DNA from: a virus
Length of the DNA: 52,144 nt
IMG/VR virus record: IMGVR_UViG_3300037843_000033
Span: 1-52,144 of that record
Reading direction: 5' to 3' (one strand)
Part shown: positions 15,969 to 25,191 of the stretch, in pieces
Layout: each line of letters starts with the position of its first letter
Position numbering within the stretch: the first letter of the stretch is position 1
Notes under the pieces: generated by a model
Told to the model about the DNA's origin: nothing
The model's database searches: none
What the model saw: only the letters and a program-made list of their open reading frames with translations
Translations under genes and position numbers: made by a program

Positions 15969-16352
15969 ATGCCACTTCGAGTAACAAATGCAGTAGAGAA
16001 GAATACATCTTGTGACCCTATAGTGCCAATAGTTGTGGCTGACAGTAAAGCTGTGACTGTATTGCCAGACATTAGTACATCAAAAGGCGAATGGCTAGGA
16101 CGTTATATTCAGAATGTAGGAGCTAATGATTGCTATTATGCAATAGGTCATGACTGTGACCAAACTAATTTCAATGGTATCTTATCTAAGCCTGCTTCTA
16201 CTAATTCTGATTCATTTGGTTCTGGACAACAATTTGATGCATCTAACACAGGTCAGAAAATTTCAGTATTTTCTCGTGGTGGAACAACTATTGCTGTTAC
16301 ATCTATACGTCGAAATGATAATGCTCAAGGACAAGGCAACATACTGAAATAA
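15969..16352 (+). CDS. Hypothetical structural protein
   Basis: 127 residues, beta-rich, without signal peptide (MPLRVTNAVEKNTSCDPIVP...). It begins 8 bases after the terminator and overlaps the spike gene by one base. The Gly/Ser/Thr-rich second half (FSRGGTTIAVTSIRRND) resembles small head or tail decoration proteins. No family match recognised. Confidence 0.6.
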   Translation: MPLRVTNAVEKNTSCDPIVPIVVADSKAVTVLPDISTSKGEWLGRYIQNVGANDCYYAIGHDCDQTNFNGILSKPASTNSDSFGSGQQFDASNTGQKISVFSRGGTTIAVTSIRRNDNAQGQGNILK

Positions 16353-18103
16353 TGAAAAGATTATTTGTAGTCTTATTGGTTGGATGTACATTATCTGTAT
16401 ATGGTATTGGTGGATTAGTTAGTCCGACTATAAGTGCTAATGGTGGCGTAGGGAGTGCGATGTGGGCGGCGGGCGTGGCCAATGAGTATTGGGACACGAA
16501 CTTTTGCAAATTTGGGACGAACGATGATTCGAGCGCATATCAGTCGGTGCTCGACCAAGCCAGCAATGGGCCGATTGTGATTCACGGAACGGCGATGGCG
16601 ACTTTTGCGAAAACTGTGACGAACAGGTCAAACACGAAACTTATTGGAGATTCTCCGGTTGCGGGTTTTCGAGCCGCAAATAACTTAAACGACCACCTAT
16701 TCATCACTTCGTTGAATGGGAATGTGATTTTAACCTCTAACGAGTGGATTGAAAATTGGAGCCTTGATGGCAACAGTTTCAATCAAAGCTGCAAACAGTA
16801 CATTTCAACGAACAGTCCACACCATGCTTGGATTACTAATATCAATGGAACTCTTTATAGCGATGGCCAGCCCGCTGGTTCGTCTCAGATATTTTCCACG
16901 ATGTTTTGGCTTAACTCGGTTGATGGGGTTGTTTTGAAAAACGTCAAATTTATTAACTATCCTGGATTTGGCCCATTGATGGGGGGACATTGCTACAACG
17001 TAATGGCTTCGGACTGCTCAATCATATTGACAAATGTAATTCAAAACGATGGACCTCACTTTTGGGGAGACTCTGGGTTTATCCGTTGGAACAATTTATA
17101 TGTTACCAACATCGAGGATGACTGGATTGCCTTCTGTTTCAATGAAATGAATCCGTCGAGCATGGGTTGGACGAATACTTGCAATTATCCCGGACGCGGC
17201 ACGAATCAGGGGAATCTTTACAATATAATTTTTGATGGAGTAACTTTTATTGGCACAAATGGGCAGGGGATTCGGTTCCTTTCTTATGCTCAAGACGGTT
17301 ATGGATGCTTCACCAATATCGCCCTCAAAAACATCACCGGAACGACTTATTTTGCACCTGATATGGTTCGCAGCGTTGTTTGTGATGTTGGAAGTGCTAT
17401 ACTCCCATTCAGCAATTTGATTTTGGAAAACTTTAATGTTGGGGGTTTCCCTTCAGTGATTCTGAACACGCTTACCGGAGACAATATAACAGTGAGAGGG
17501 TTTCAGACTTCCGACGCTCCGCGAGACGGTATTGGGGGTGTGGCCAACGATGGTACAACGTATTCATATTTCTCTTTCATGCGCCCGTTGCGAAACGCGA
17601 CACTCCAAAACATTCAAGTTAATCTTTCAAGCAACGAAGGCGTCACCAACATATCCATTGTCCGCAATCGCTATTTGACGACAAATATCTTGGTGGCCAA
17701 TTCGGTTTTCAACATTCCCGCAACGAACTTTGGGGCTGTGGTGCTGAACGAGGCCACAACTGGTATCGGAAACAATCCCATCATTTCAGGGACTTACTAT
17801 CCATCCACGACGGCTGCCTGCACGAACACCAGCACGGGGACTTGGATTGCTTTGGGGGACGGTTCACCGATTCTTTCGGCGTTGGCTGGAATTAGCACTA
17901 ACACTTTGACCGTTGGCTCAACCGGCGTGACCAACAATACCAGCTATAATTATCTGCTCACCATTACCGCCGGGACAGGGCTGGCTCTGAAAGACCCGAA
18001 CGGCAACCAGTTCGCCACGCCGGTTCTTGGGGACACGGTTCCGCTCAAACCGGGATGGAGATTCACGGGAACAACAGTCACCGCCCAATGCTACCAGCAA
18101 TGA
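16352..18103 (+). CDS. Tail spike-like beta-helix protein with lipoprotein-type signal
   Basis: 583 residues. The N-terminus (MKRLFVVLLVGCTLSVYG) is a signal peptide with a lipobox LVGC, odd for a virion spike. From about residue 48 the NDDSSAYQSVLDQA pattern and repeated short strands with Asn/Gly turns indicate a right-handed pectate-lyase-like beta-helix to about residue 460, the fold of spikes that bind or cut surface sugars. A C-terminal domain (about 490-583, ALGDGSPILSALAGISTNTL, ending in PGWRFTGTTVTAQCYQQ) may trimerise it. The first about 90 bases are AT-rich like the phage; from about 16440 on the G+C content is much higher, so the gene is a chimera of phage head and foreign body. 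Confidence 0.7.
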   Translation: MKRLFVVLLVGCTLSVYGIGGLVSPTISANGGVGSAMWAAGVANEYWDTNFCKFGTNDDSSAYQSVLDQASNGPIVIHGTAMATFAKTVTNRSNTKLIGDSPVAGFRAANNLNDHLFITSLNGNVILTSNEWIENWSLDGNSFNQSCKQYISTNSPHHAWITNINGTLYSDGQPAGSSQIFSTMFWLNSVDGVVLKNVKFINYPGFGPLMGGHCYNVMASDCSIILTNVIQNDGPHFWGDSGFIRWNNLYVTNIEDDWIAFCFNEMNPSSMGWTNTCNYPGRGTNQGNLYNIIFDGVTFIGTNGQGIRFLSYAQDGYGCFTNIALKNITGTTYFAPDMVRSVVCDVGSAILPFSNLILENFNVGGFPSVILNTLTGDNITVRGFQTSDAPRDGIGGVANDGTTYSYFSFMRPLRNATLQNIQVNLSSNEGVTNISIVRNRYLTTNILVANSVFNIPATNFGAVVLNEATTGIGNNPIISGTYYPSTTAACTNTSTGTWIALGDGSPILSALAGISTNTLTVGSTGVTNNTSYNYLLTITAGTGLALKDPNGNQFATPVLGDTVPLKPGWRFTGTTVTAQCYQQ

Positions 18104-18501
18104 ACCGCCGCGACTACATAGGTTTGGGAGCCTCGCTCGCGCTGCTCATCCTTGGCATTTTCTGCGTGATGGTTAGCACGGCGAGTAGCCAGCCCTTGCC
18201 GCCGGCTTCCACTAACATCGTCGTACACATCTCGACCAACGGCTGCACGGTGCTGGTCGTGAATGGAAGGCCGGTTGCCACGAACTGCGCGGGCATTCCG
18301 CACAAGCAACTGTTCCCGGTGCTGTTGAAGGATGAAATCAAGGTGCCGATTTATTACCTCTGCACGAATGTGGAGCAACAGCGGTTCCTCTGCAATCGGT
18401 TTAATGGAACTAACTGGGTTCTATTGACGAGCACGAACGTCAACGGGCCGTGGCAGCGATGGGGCACGGTGACAATAACAATGACCTGCACGAACGCATG
18501 A
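18100..18501 (+). CDS. Membrane-anchored or secreted Asn/Thr-rich protein
   Basis: ATG 18100 overlaps the spike stop (ATGA); 133 residues. Residues 8-28 are a hydrophobic helix (GLGASLALLILGIFCVMV), either anchor or signal. The rest is periplasmic-type with four or five cysteines and the phrase WVLLTSTNVNGPWQRW, a style common in Verrucomicrobiota secreted proteins. Function unknown; located in the holin-containing block, so a lysis role is possible but not shown. Confidence 0.6.
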   Translation: MNRRDYIGLGASLALLILGIFCVMVSTASSQPLPPASTNIVVHISTNGCTVLVVNGRPVATNCAGIPHKQLFPVLLKDEIKVPIYYLCTNVEQQRFLCNRFNGTNWVLLTSTNVNGPWQRWGTVTITMTCTNA

Positions 18502-18518
18502 AAGGGTGAACGGACAAG

Positions 18519-18851
18519 ATGACGAACATACTAACTGCATTGACTGTCGGGGCATTAACCAGCGGCAGCATGTTTGCTGAATCTGCCGTGTCGGGGAACA
18601 CGCAAGTTCCATTGGGCGAAGCGTTGGCGGTTTTTGTTTTTGCGTCCGGGTGTGTCTGGTGGCTTGGGCGGGACCGTCAGAAAACTTCTGATGACATTCG
18701 GCAGATAAAAACTTCCATTGAAGGGCTGCAATGCAATCACCATTTGAAACTGCTGGAAACAGTTATGCGCCGCCTTGGTCGGATTGAGGGAAAGCTGAAT
18801 CTTGCTCAGTTTGAAAGTCTGACCGACAAAGAAAAGGAATCTACCCCATGA
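18519..18851 (+). CDS. Small membrane protein with cytoplasmic helix
   Basis: 110 residues. Hydrophobic N-terminus and a membrane segment at about residues 33-50 (EALAVFVFASGCVWWLG), then a charged helical tail (DDIRQIKTSIEGLQ ... ETVMRRLGRIEGKL) likely to form a coiled coil. Arrangement next to a holin candidate suggests a lysis-cassette protein. No family match; ribosome site is weak. Confidence 0.55.
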   Translation: MTNILTALTVGALTSGSMFAESAVSGNTQVPLGEALAVFVFASGCVWWLGRDRQKTSDDIRQIKTSIEGLQCNHHLKLLETVMRRLGRIEGKLNLAQFESLTDKEKESTP

Positions 18852-18908
18852 ACAACTTCCCCGACGACCTTCTGACGCTAAACAAATCGTTCAATCCGTA
18901 GGAAAATT

Positions 18909-19121
18909 ATGGTAAAATCACTAATAGCAAATTGGAAAACAACGTCAGCAGGACTGACAATGATTGTCGGCGCTGCTGTTCACATGGGCTACGCACTTCA
19001 TGCTCACGGACTGACCGAGCAGGACTGCACTGGAAGCCTTCTGGCCATCATCGGCGGCATTGGTTTTATTGCCGCTGGCGATGCAAACGTAAATCCACCA
19101 ACACAACCAAAAACACCATGA
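18909..19121 (+). CDS. Probable holin
   Basis: 70 residues with two hydrophobic segments (TTSAGLTMIVGAAVHMGYAL and TGSLLAIIGGIGFIAAGDAN) and short charged ends, the layout of small phage holins that open the inner membrane for lysis. The phrase NWKTTSAGL and IGGIGFIAAGDAN is typical of this group. Its stop overlaps the next ATG (ATGA). No endolysin gene is visible nearby. Confidence 0.65.
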   Translation: MVKSLIANWKTTSAGLTMIVGAAVHMGYALHAHGLTEQDCTGSLLAIIGGIGFIAAGDANVNPPTQPKTP

Positions 19122-19687
19122 ACAAAACACTGAAACTCTGTACAATTGCAACCATCGGCCTGCTCGCTCTGGCGGTCAGCGCAAGGGCGCAAACATCAAC
19201 CAATCCTCCGGCATTAACCACTGCCCAAGCTCTCACTATTGCCGGAACAAATGCTCTGAATGGCTTGGAGTCTCTAAGTCTCACTCCGGGTTTTGTCGGT
19301 TCGGCATTTGCTGGCAACATTAGCGGCAATTCATTCGCCGGGGTTGCCATAAATACGCTTCCAACAAACAACATCAGTGCCGGCGTGTTCATCGCGGACT
19401 TTTACAAGCACAACAAATCCGATGTGTTTGAAGGAAATGTGAGTGTGGCCTACAACGCCACAGCCACCTTGCCAATCGTCGGCGAGTTGCCGTGCGTGAT
19501 TACCGAAGGGCCAGCCACAGACATCAGCAACGCCAAAACGGTGTATAACGAAAACACGCTGCTCACGGGGAAGACGTGGGTGTTCAACAAAAACGTCACA
19601 CTGGCTGTGAACGGGGGTGGGGTCTATCTAACCAAATATCACAACCCCGGCTGGATGGCGACGGCGAATCTGGTTTGGAGATTCTAA
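19118..19687 (+). CDS. Outer-membrane-like secreted protein
   Basis: ATG 19118 overlaps the holin stop; 189 residues. Residues 1-24 are a classic signal peptide (CTIATIGLLALAVSARAQ). The mature part alternates short strands and ends in ATANLVWRF, a terminal Phe after an aromatic/hydrophobic alternation, which is the sorting signal of outer-membrane beta-barrels. Such a cargo could alter receptor access or permeability. It closes the G+C-rich block. Confidence 0.6.
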   Translation: MNKTLKLCTIATIGLLALAVSARAQTSTNPPALTTAQALTIAGTNALNGLESLSLTPGFVGSAFAGNISGNSFAGVAINTLPTNNISAGVFIADFYKHNKSDVFEGNVSVAYNATATLPIVGELPCVITEGPATDISNAKTVYNENTLLTGKTWVFNKNVTLAVNGGGVYLTKYHNPGWMATANLVWRF

Positions 19688-19700
19688 TAATGTATTCAAT

Positions 19701-19727
19701 GAGAGTTGATATAATACATTAACTCTC
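19701..19727 (+). promoter_or_regulatory. Hairpin containing TATAAT
   Basis: GAGAGTT (19701-19707) and AACTCTC (19721-19727) pair around GATATAATACATT. It stands between the G+C-rich block and the AT-rich tail genes. It may be a terminator for the block, a promoter (TATAAT) for the tail genes, or both; no U-run follows. Confidence 0.35.
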
Positions 19728-19744
19728 ACTAAACAAATTATACT

Positions 19745-20992
19745 ATGAGTTATCCTTTAGTTCCACCACCATTAAATGATACAGGAGCTTGGCAAATACC
19801 AAGAACCTTACAAAGATGGTTAGACATTAATCCTATTACTCACTTAACTAGAACTCAGGCATATATTACCTTGCCAGCATTCAATGTAAATGTTAATTGG
19901 TTAGGATATTCTGATATAGTTGCGTCATTTAACTATGAAGGGCCAAATAACTTTAGTTTGATTGGTTTTAATATTGAACCTAGTTCTACTCCTAATTATT
20001 TGTTATGTATAATGTGGAAAGATAGTAAAGATAATGTAAATCGCTATAAGTTGTGGTCTGGTGTTGGCGAAATATTATATTTCAATATACCAGTATATGC
20101 AGGACAAAAAATAGGAAAGAATTTTAGACTTGAGATTTGGTCAACTAATAATACACCAGCAATACAAACAAACAATATACAGGTGTACACTTCTGTTCTT
20201 GGCAAGCAGGACTATAGATGGGGAACCGATTTTACACTAGTTAGTACAGATGGACTTGGAACTAATTTTGGAAATATAAATACGCCTCCTATTCCACCAA
20301 GTATAAATGGATTGTTTGGGTACGACCAATCTACTGGCGTATACGTCACAGATAATATTTATCCGTGGAATGATAGATTTAATGGTCTAAATTTAGATAG
20401 TACAGCAATACATGAGGGGCCATTATCAATTGGTTATGGTACTACTCAAACACCATATTATTTTCAGTATAATGAAGGAATATATTTGTCTGGAATAAAT
20501 ATTCAGCCAGCATATCATATAATATTGTCCACACAGATATACAATGTTGCAGGAAATGGTCAAGAAGTTATACTAACTTATTCTGGAACGAATGGCAATT
20601 TTGAAGTAAATCAAATAAATAATAAGATTCAAGCAGGATTTAGCAATTTAACTTTGCATACATTCAATACAGATGCTTCACTACAGCCAGTCATTATTGA
20701 ATGCATAATAACTCCAGCACTAAACTGTACTATAAATTTATGTGACAAACTTGGGAATATATTAGAAACTTATAATGCTGGAACTATTGCTGCACTAGGA
20801 AATATAACAGAAATCCAATATGGTCAAGGTGGAGTATTCTATGCCGCTGGACTTTATGGATATTCTTCAATATTAACTAATGTACAAAGACAACAAGTAA
20901 TTTCTACAATTAACTATTATAGCTATCTAAACATACAATCATTAACACTACCATTTGTATTTCCAGCTAATGCATCTCCACAATCTAATTAA
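19745..20992 (+). CDS. Tail fibre/receptor-binding-like protein with lectin-type C-terminus
   Basis: 415 residues, no signal peptide. Starts with MSYPLVPPPLNDTG. Residues about 200-400 have the strand pattern and closing phrase of a concanavalin-like (LamG) domain (...SILTNVQRQQVISTINYYSY), used for sugar binding. Rich in Asn, Tyr and Ile as are the neighbouring tail genes. Likely part of the host-recognition apparatus; alternative, a general tail decoration protein. Confidence 0.55.
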   Translation: MSYPLVPPPLNDTGAWQIPRTLQRWLDINPITHLTRTQAYITLPAFNVNVNWLGYSDIVASFNYEGPNNFSLIGFNIEPSSTPNYLLCIMWKDSKDNVNRYKLWSGVGEILYFNIPVYAGQKIGKNFRLEIWSTNNTPAIQTNNIQVYTSVLGKQDYRWGTDFTLVSTDGLGTNFGNINTPPIPPSINGLFGYDQSTGVYVTDNIYPWNDRFNGLNLDSTAIHEGPLSIGYGTTQTPYYFQYNEGIYLSGINIQPAYHIILSTQIYNVAGNGQEVILTYSGTNGNFEVNQINNKIQAGFSNLTLHTFNTDASLQPVIIECIITPALNCTINLCDKLGNILETYNAGTIAALGNITEIQYGQGGVFYAAGLYGYSSILTNVQRQQVISTINYYSYLNIQSLTLPFVFPANASPQSN

Positions 20993-20995
20993 TAT

Positions 20996-22381
20996 ATGTC
21001 ACAACCATCAAACATAGACTTTGTCGCCCCATTTGACCCTACAGGTTATGCATCTATATCAGGTGCTCAACTACTTCAATTAGTATCAGGACTATATCCT
21101 AATACTAGTATAGGACTAAACCTTATAACTGCTGACATAGCAGGTATTCCACAAGTACCTAATGCTACCACTAATACTAAATGGCAGAATTATACATGGA
21201 TTAGACAGTCAGCTACCTATGTAACTGCTTATGTATGGAATCCTAATGGAGCCACTGATGCTACATATCTTAATTGGGTAACTGTAGCTTCTGCTTCTAT
21301 TGGAGCAGGAACTATCCAAGGCTACATGATAGCTCCTAATACTATTCCAGCATCAGCCATAATTAGTATATCAGCTACCCAAATATCTGGTTCTGTTGTT
21401 CCAGCATGGCTAGCACAGCTTAATATAGCTGGAGCAGCATATTCAACTAATGGATTAATGAATAATAATTCACCTGTATTTGGTGTACTTAATGGTGCTG
21501 GCTCTACAGTTGGAATACCTGTATTCGGTACTCAAGTAATACCTTCTACTGCATACGGATTACAAACTATTGGAGGAAGCGCAGTAGCATTAGCTAGCCC
21601 TATTGTTGATAATAGTATTACTACTAGACAGCTACTATCGAATGGTGGCACAGCTACCACAGCAGCAACTATTGCAGCAGTCGACCCAAAAACTAATATA
21701 ATTGTACCAACTACATCTATTCCTGGAATACCTAGCAATACTTCTGTTCCACAAGCTTCTGCTATAGGTGATATTCTTGGAATAGGATATAATGCGAATG
21801 CAGCACAGTTAGGTTTTGTTACTATTAGCAGAGCATTGTTAAATTTAGCTGACCCTGCTAGTGTAGCAGGACAAGTTCAGATTCCAATTGTAAAAGCAGC
21901 AGCTACTGCATATTCGTATGCTAATTTTGGCAACTTAACATTGCAAAAAATAAACGCACAATATTCAACAGCTACCGATTGTACAGGTTCAGTCAGCATG
22001 ACTGATAGTGTAGCTGGCATGACCACAAAAGGTACATCACGTTCTAGTGGAGTGGCTGTTACAATCACTCCTTTAGCTGGAACTTCTGGCTCTAAAGTAA
22101 TTGTTACTGCTCATGTTCCTGTATATTTGAGTATAAGTGGCGGGGGAGCCTTATGGTTAGGCTTATATGATTCTGTTTCTGCTTTATTTATAGCTTTTGC
22201 TAGATTTGGAGGAACAAATATTTCCAATGTTATTACTCTAAAAGGAACAACTGCTGCACTAACAGTGAATACTGCAAGAACATTTACTATTTATATTGGA
22301 ACCACATCAGGGACAGCAGCTAATGCACAAACTAACTATTATTCTGAAGGTGCATTTATAACAGCAGAAGAAGTTCTATAA
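20996..22381 (+). CDS. Tail fibre-like structural protein
   Basis: 461 residues, beta-rich and Thr/Ala/Ser-rich, with repeated hydrophobic phrases (YLNWVTVASASIGAGTIQGY, then MIAPNTIPASA) typical of fibre shafts and phage tail proteins. The last about 130 residues form a beta-sandwich-like domain (KVIVTAHVPVYLSISGGGAL). No enzymatic motif. Placed between the lectin-type protein and the nozzle-like protein. Confidence 0.6.
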   Translation: MSQPSNIDFVAPFDPTGYASISGAQLLQLVSGLYPNTSIGLNLITADIAGIPQVPNATTNTKWQNYTWIRQSATYVTAYVWNPNGATDATYLNWVTVASASIGAGTIQGYMIAPNTIPASAIISISATQISGSVVPAWLAQLNIAGAAYSTNGLMNNNSPVFGVLNGAGSTVGIPVFGTQVIPSTAYGLQTIGGSAVALASPIVDNSITTRQLLSNGGTATTAATIAAVDPKTNIIVPTTSIPGIPSNTSVPQASAIGDILGIGYNANAAQLGFVTISRALLNLADPASVAGQVQIPIVKAAATAYSYANFGNLTLQKINAQYSTATDCTGSVSMTDSVAGMTTKGTSRSSGVAVTITPLAGTSGSKVIVTAHVPVYLSISGGGALWLGLYDSVSALFIAFARFGGTNISNVITLKGTTAALTVNTARTFTIYIGTTSGTAANAQTNYYSEGAFITAEEVL

Positions 22382-22382
22382 T

Positions 22383-24197
22383 ATGGCTGAGTACAAACAA
22401 AATTCATTCTCTGGTGGATTTAATCTTCTACTTGATGATACTAGACTTCCTGTATCATTTAAGTACAAAGAGGGAGATACTCCTTATGATATTACATACA
22501 ATCAATATCGACTTGGAATTAATACACGCACACGCTTCGATGTATGTTCTCCTATAAATTCATCAACTGTAGATTTATTAGCACCGGCAGGAATAAAACA
22601 AGCCCTAATAGCTTTTGGTAATTATATTATCTTATTCGTATCTGGCACAGCATGGTATCAGTTAAATGGTACACAAGGATGGATTCAGATAAATGGATTC
22701 TCGATGGATAAAGTTGCCCCAAGATATTGGACATGTGCAGTTCCACTAACAACAACAAATTATGGCCGCCTTGCAAATCCTGTAAGTGGAACAGTTGCCC
22801 TTCCAAATGCAAATGGTGGAATTAATCAAGTTCAAACTAATATAGTAGCTGGTGAATTTGGAAACACACCAGGACTGTTAGTTCAAGACGGAATTAATCA
22901 GTCACAGTTTATTTATGTTGATAACAACAATAATGTACAGTGTCGAACAACGCAAACGTATGATGAATGGTCATATCCACTGGACAATACAACATTAAAG
23001 CTAACAGGGCCTGACAATAGAGAGTATGTTCCTGTTGGAACCTTTATGGAATGGTACAATGGAATACTATTTATAGTTGACACCAATTTTGAATATATTT
23101 ATCGTTCAGTGTCTGGCAGGCCATTAGATTTTGTTGTTAATGTTGATATGTATGGACAAAAAGGTGGCGACGCTTCTACAACATCATATTCTGTTGGTGT
23201 ATCAGGTATTACTGCTATGAGAGCTATGCCAGGAAATAGTTTATTTGTAGCTGCGGGTGGTGCATCAACATTTTTAATTACACTTAATCAGACACCGAAT
23301 GCTCCTACTATATTTGGAGAATACACTTTTAACAGACAAGTATTGTTTAATTCTAATTGTATAACTGAAAGAGGCATTATTGATATATCTGGCTCACCTA
23401 ACTCATCTAATGCCGGTGATACAGTATTTATTGATGCTAATGGTTTGCGTTCATTTAATGCAATTTTATCATTACAGAATGAAGGTCGTAATAGTATTTT
23501 TTCAGCTACCATTTCTGGATTATTTGCTGGAATAATAAATTCAACTACTATAACTGCATCTACAGGTTCTGGTTGGGCATCTGCTATAATGTTTGATAAC
23601 TATGCAATATTTTCTGTAAACACAGTATTTGGATACGTATTAGTAGTGTATGATACTATTAACAATGTGTATCAAAGTATAGATACACTGCAAGTTGGTA
23701 ATCATGCTGTTAAACAATTTGCGGCTATTACTATAACAACATTATCTTTATTTGCAATAACTGATGATGATAGAGTTGTTAAACTTTACTCATCTCCTAC
23801 TTTTGATTCTTCTACTATTCGATTAGGCGCAGTTAGTGCACAAGACCCTAAAAAAGAATTGAAAGTTATAAATGTTCGTGCTATATTTTCTAATATAACT
23901 ACTAATAGTACATTTACATGTAAATTGTTTGTAAACAATAGACTAGAACAAACTGTAACAGAAAAGCTAGAATATGTCAATCCTGTTACTCCTTATAATG
24001 GTGTTCCTATTGGAACTGATATTGATACACAAACTAACAATACATTATTTTCATTTCCAAACTCGTCACAAGGATGGAAAGCTTTTGTAGTATTAACATG
24101 GACAGGAAGTGCATCACTTACATCTACGTCAATCACTACTATAGATGAAACTCCAATGCAACCAATTCGTACTCAAGCTGTTATTCAGCAAACATAA
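22383..24197 (+). CDS. Tail nozzle-like protein (podovirus tubular B / stabilisation type)
   Basis: 604 residues. It starts with SFSGGFNLLLDDTRLPVSF and NQYRLGINTRTRFDV, which recalls the beginning of T7 gp12-like and other nozzle proteins ('I...GG...D..R....NG....GL..RP'). It continues as repeated beta-propeller-like strands (LFVSGTAWYQLNG, TVFIDANGLRSFN). These form the distal tube of short tails and hold the DNA after packaging. Followed by the adaptor-like gene in the usual order. Family inferred from the pattern. Confidence 0.65.
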   Translation: MAEYKQNSFSGGFNLLLDDTRLPVSFKYKEGDTPYDITYNQYRLGINTRTRFDVCSPINSSTVDLLAPAGIKQALIAFGNYIILFVSGTAWYQLNGTQGWIQINGFSMDKVAPRYWTCAVPLTTTNYGRLANPVSGTVALPNANGGINQVQTNIVAGEFGNTPGLLVQDGINQSQFIYVDNNNNVQCRTTQTYDEWSYPLDNTTLKLTGPDNREYVPVGTFMEWYNGILFIVDTNFEYIYRSVSGRPLDFVVNVDMYGQKGGDASTTSYSVGVSGITAMRAMPGNSLFVAAGGASTFLITLNQTPNAPTIFGEYTFNRQVLFNSNCITERGIIDISGSPNSSNAGDTVFIDANGLRSFNAILSLQNEGRNSIFSATISGLFAGIINSTTITASTGSGWASAIMFDNYAIFSVNTVFGYVLVVYDTINNVYQSIDTLQVGNHAVKQFAAITITTLSLFAITDDDRVVKLYSSPTFDSSTIRLGAVSAQDPKKELKVINVRAIFSNITTNSTFTCKLFVNNRLEQTVTEKLEYVNPVTPYNGVPIGTDIDTQTNNTLFSFPNSSQGWKAFVVLTWTGSASLTSTSITTIDETPMQPIRTQAVIQQT

Positions 24198-24199
24198 AT

Positions 24200-25171
24200 A
24201 TGTTATCTTATGTATTACAACAAATTGGCTATAAAGTAGGACTGAATCCTGCTGACAGTGGCCAGAGAGCAGTTCTATTACGCTTCGCTAATACTGCTGC
24301 TAAAGAGTTATACAGTATCTCTGATATGTCAGGTTGTTTAGAAGAACAGTATTTCAAGATTAATGCTGACCAAACTATATCCTTGCCAGAGTATGTAGGA
24401 CAAATAAGAGCAATGAGGGAATCTTGGTCACATATAGCTATTAAGCTATCACAAATGCGACCAAGGTATAATCAGTTTAACTGGACACAAGAATGGCGGA
24501 ATTGGAGAATAAAAGGACTACAGACACTACAAACATCCTTGCAAAATCAATCTAAATTAATAGTGTCTGCGACTACTATAGAATCGACACCAGCTATTAT
24601 TAACATTTCAGGGCCGTCAATAGGTTCTACTAATGTGTCCGAAACTATTACACTGTCAAGCACTCCAATTCAAACTTCTAATACATATCTTGATGTGTCT
24701 GCTTTTACTAGAAATACTGTTGGCCAATATGATATTATTCTATCTGATATAGATGGTAATCAAATATCATACATACCTAACAATAAACTTAAAGCACAAT
24801 TTCAGATAATTGATATTTCTACATCACCTTGGTTTCCACCTAATGTTAATCCATTGTTAGGTTGGGTTGAAGTTCTATACAAGAAATCATTACCTTGGTT
24901 TCAAAATGATAATGATGAGTTTCCTGTTCCTGGATATGACGAAGTATGGATTAATAAATGCTTGCAATTATGGTATGAAGAAGCAAAAGATATACAAACA
25001 GCAACAGCCTATTATCAGAAAGCTATAGCATTGTTAGCACAGATACATGAGGATGCTAATAGAGGAACAGCGGATGAGGTTGCATTTGTAGAAAATCCTC
25101 ATGATAGAATAAATCATCGTACAGGATTTGGAAGAGACTGGCAATATGCTTATAGAATTACAGGAAGATAA
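24200..25171 (+). CDS. Head-tail adaptor-like protein (podovirus tubular A type)
   Basis: 323 residues. N-terminal helices (YKVGLNPADSGQRAVLLRFA, then NTAAKELY), middle beta domain (about 110-210) and C-terminal helical part (YDEVWINKCLQLWYEEAKDI). Adaptors of this type begin with a two-helix domain that docks to the portal; the partner nozzle gene ends two bases before. Assignment by context and architecture. Confidence 0.55.
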   Translation: MLSYVLQQIGYKVGLNPADSGQRAVLLRFANTAAKELYSISDMSGCLEEQYFKINADQTISLPEYVGQIRAMRESWSHIAIKLSQMRPRYNQFNWTQEWRNWRIKGLQTLQTSLQNQSKLIVSATTIESTPAIINISGPSIGSTNVSETITLSSTPIQTSNTYLDVSAFTRNTVGQYDIILSDIDGNQISYIPNNKLKAQFQIIDISTSPWFPPNVNPLLGWVEVLYKKSLPWFQNDNDEFPVPGYDEVWINKCLQLWYEEAKDIQTATAYYQKAIALLAQIHEDANRGTADEVAFVENPHDRINHRTGFGRDWQYAYRITGR

Positions 25172-25191
25172 CAAATTTGATACATTAATTT

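Noticed and set aside
18932-19117. N-terminal extension of the outer-membrane-like protein
   Set aside because: It is the second frame of the holin gene; the signal peptide begins at 19118.
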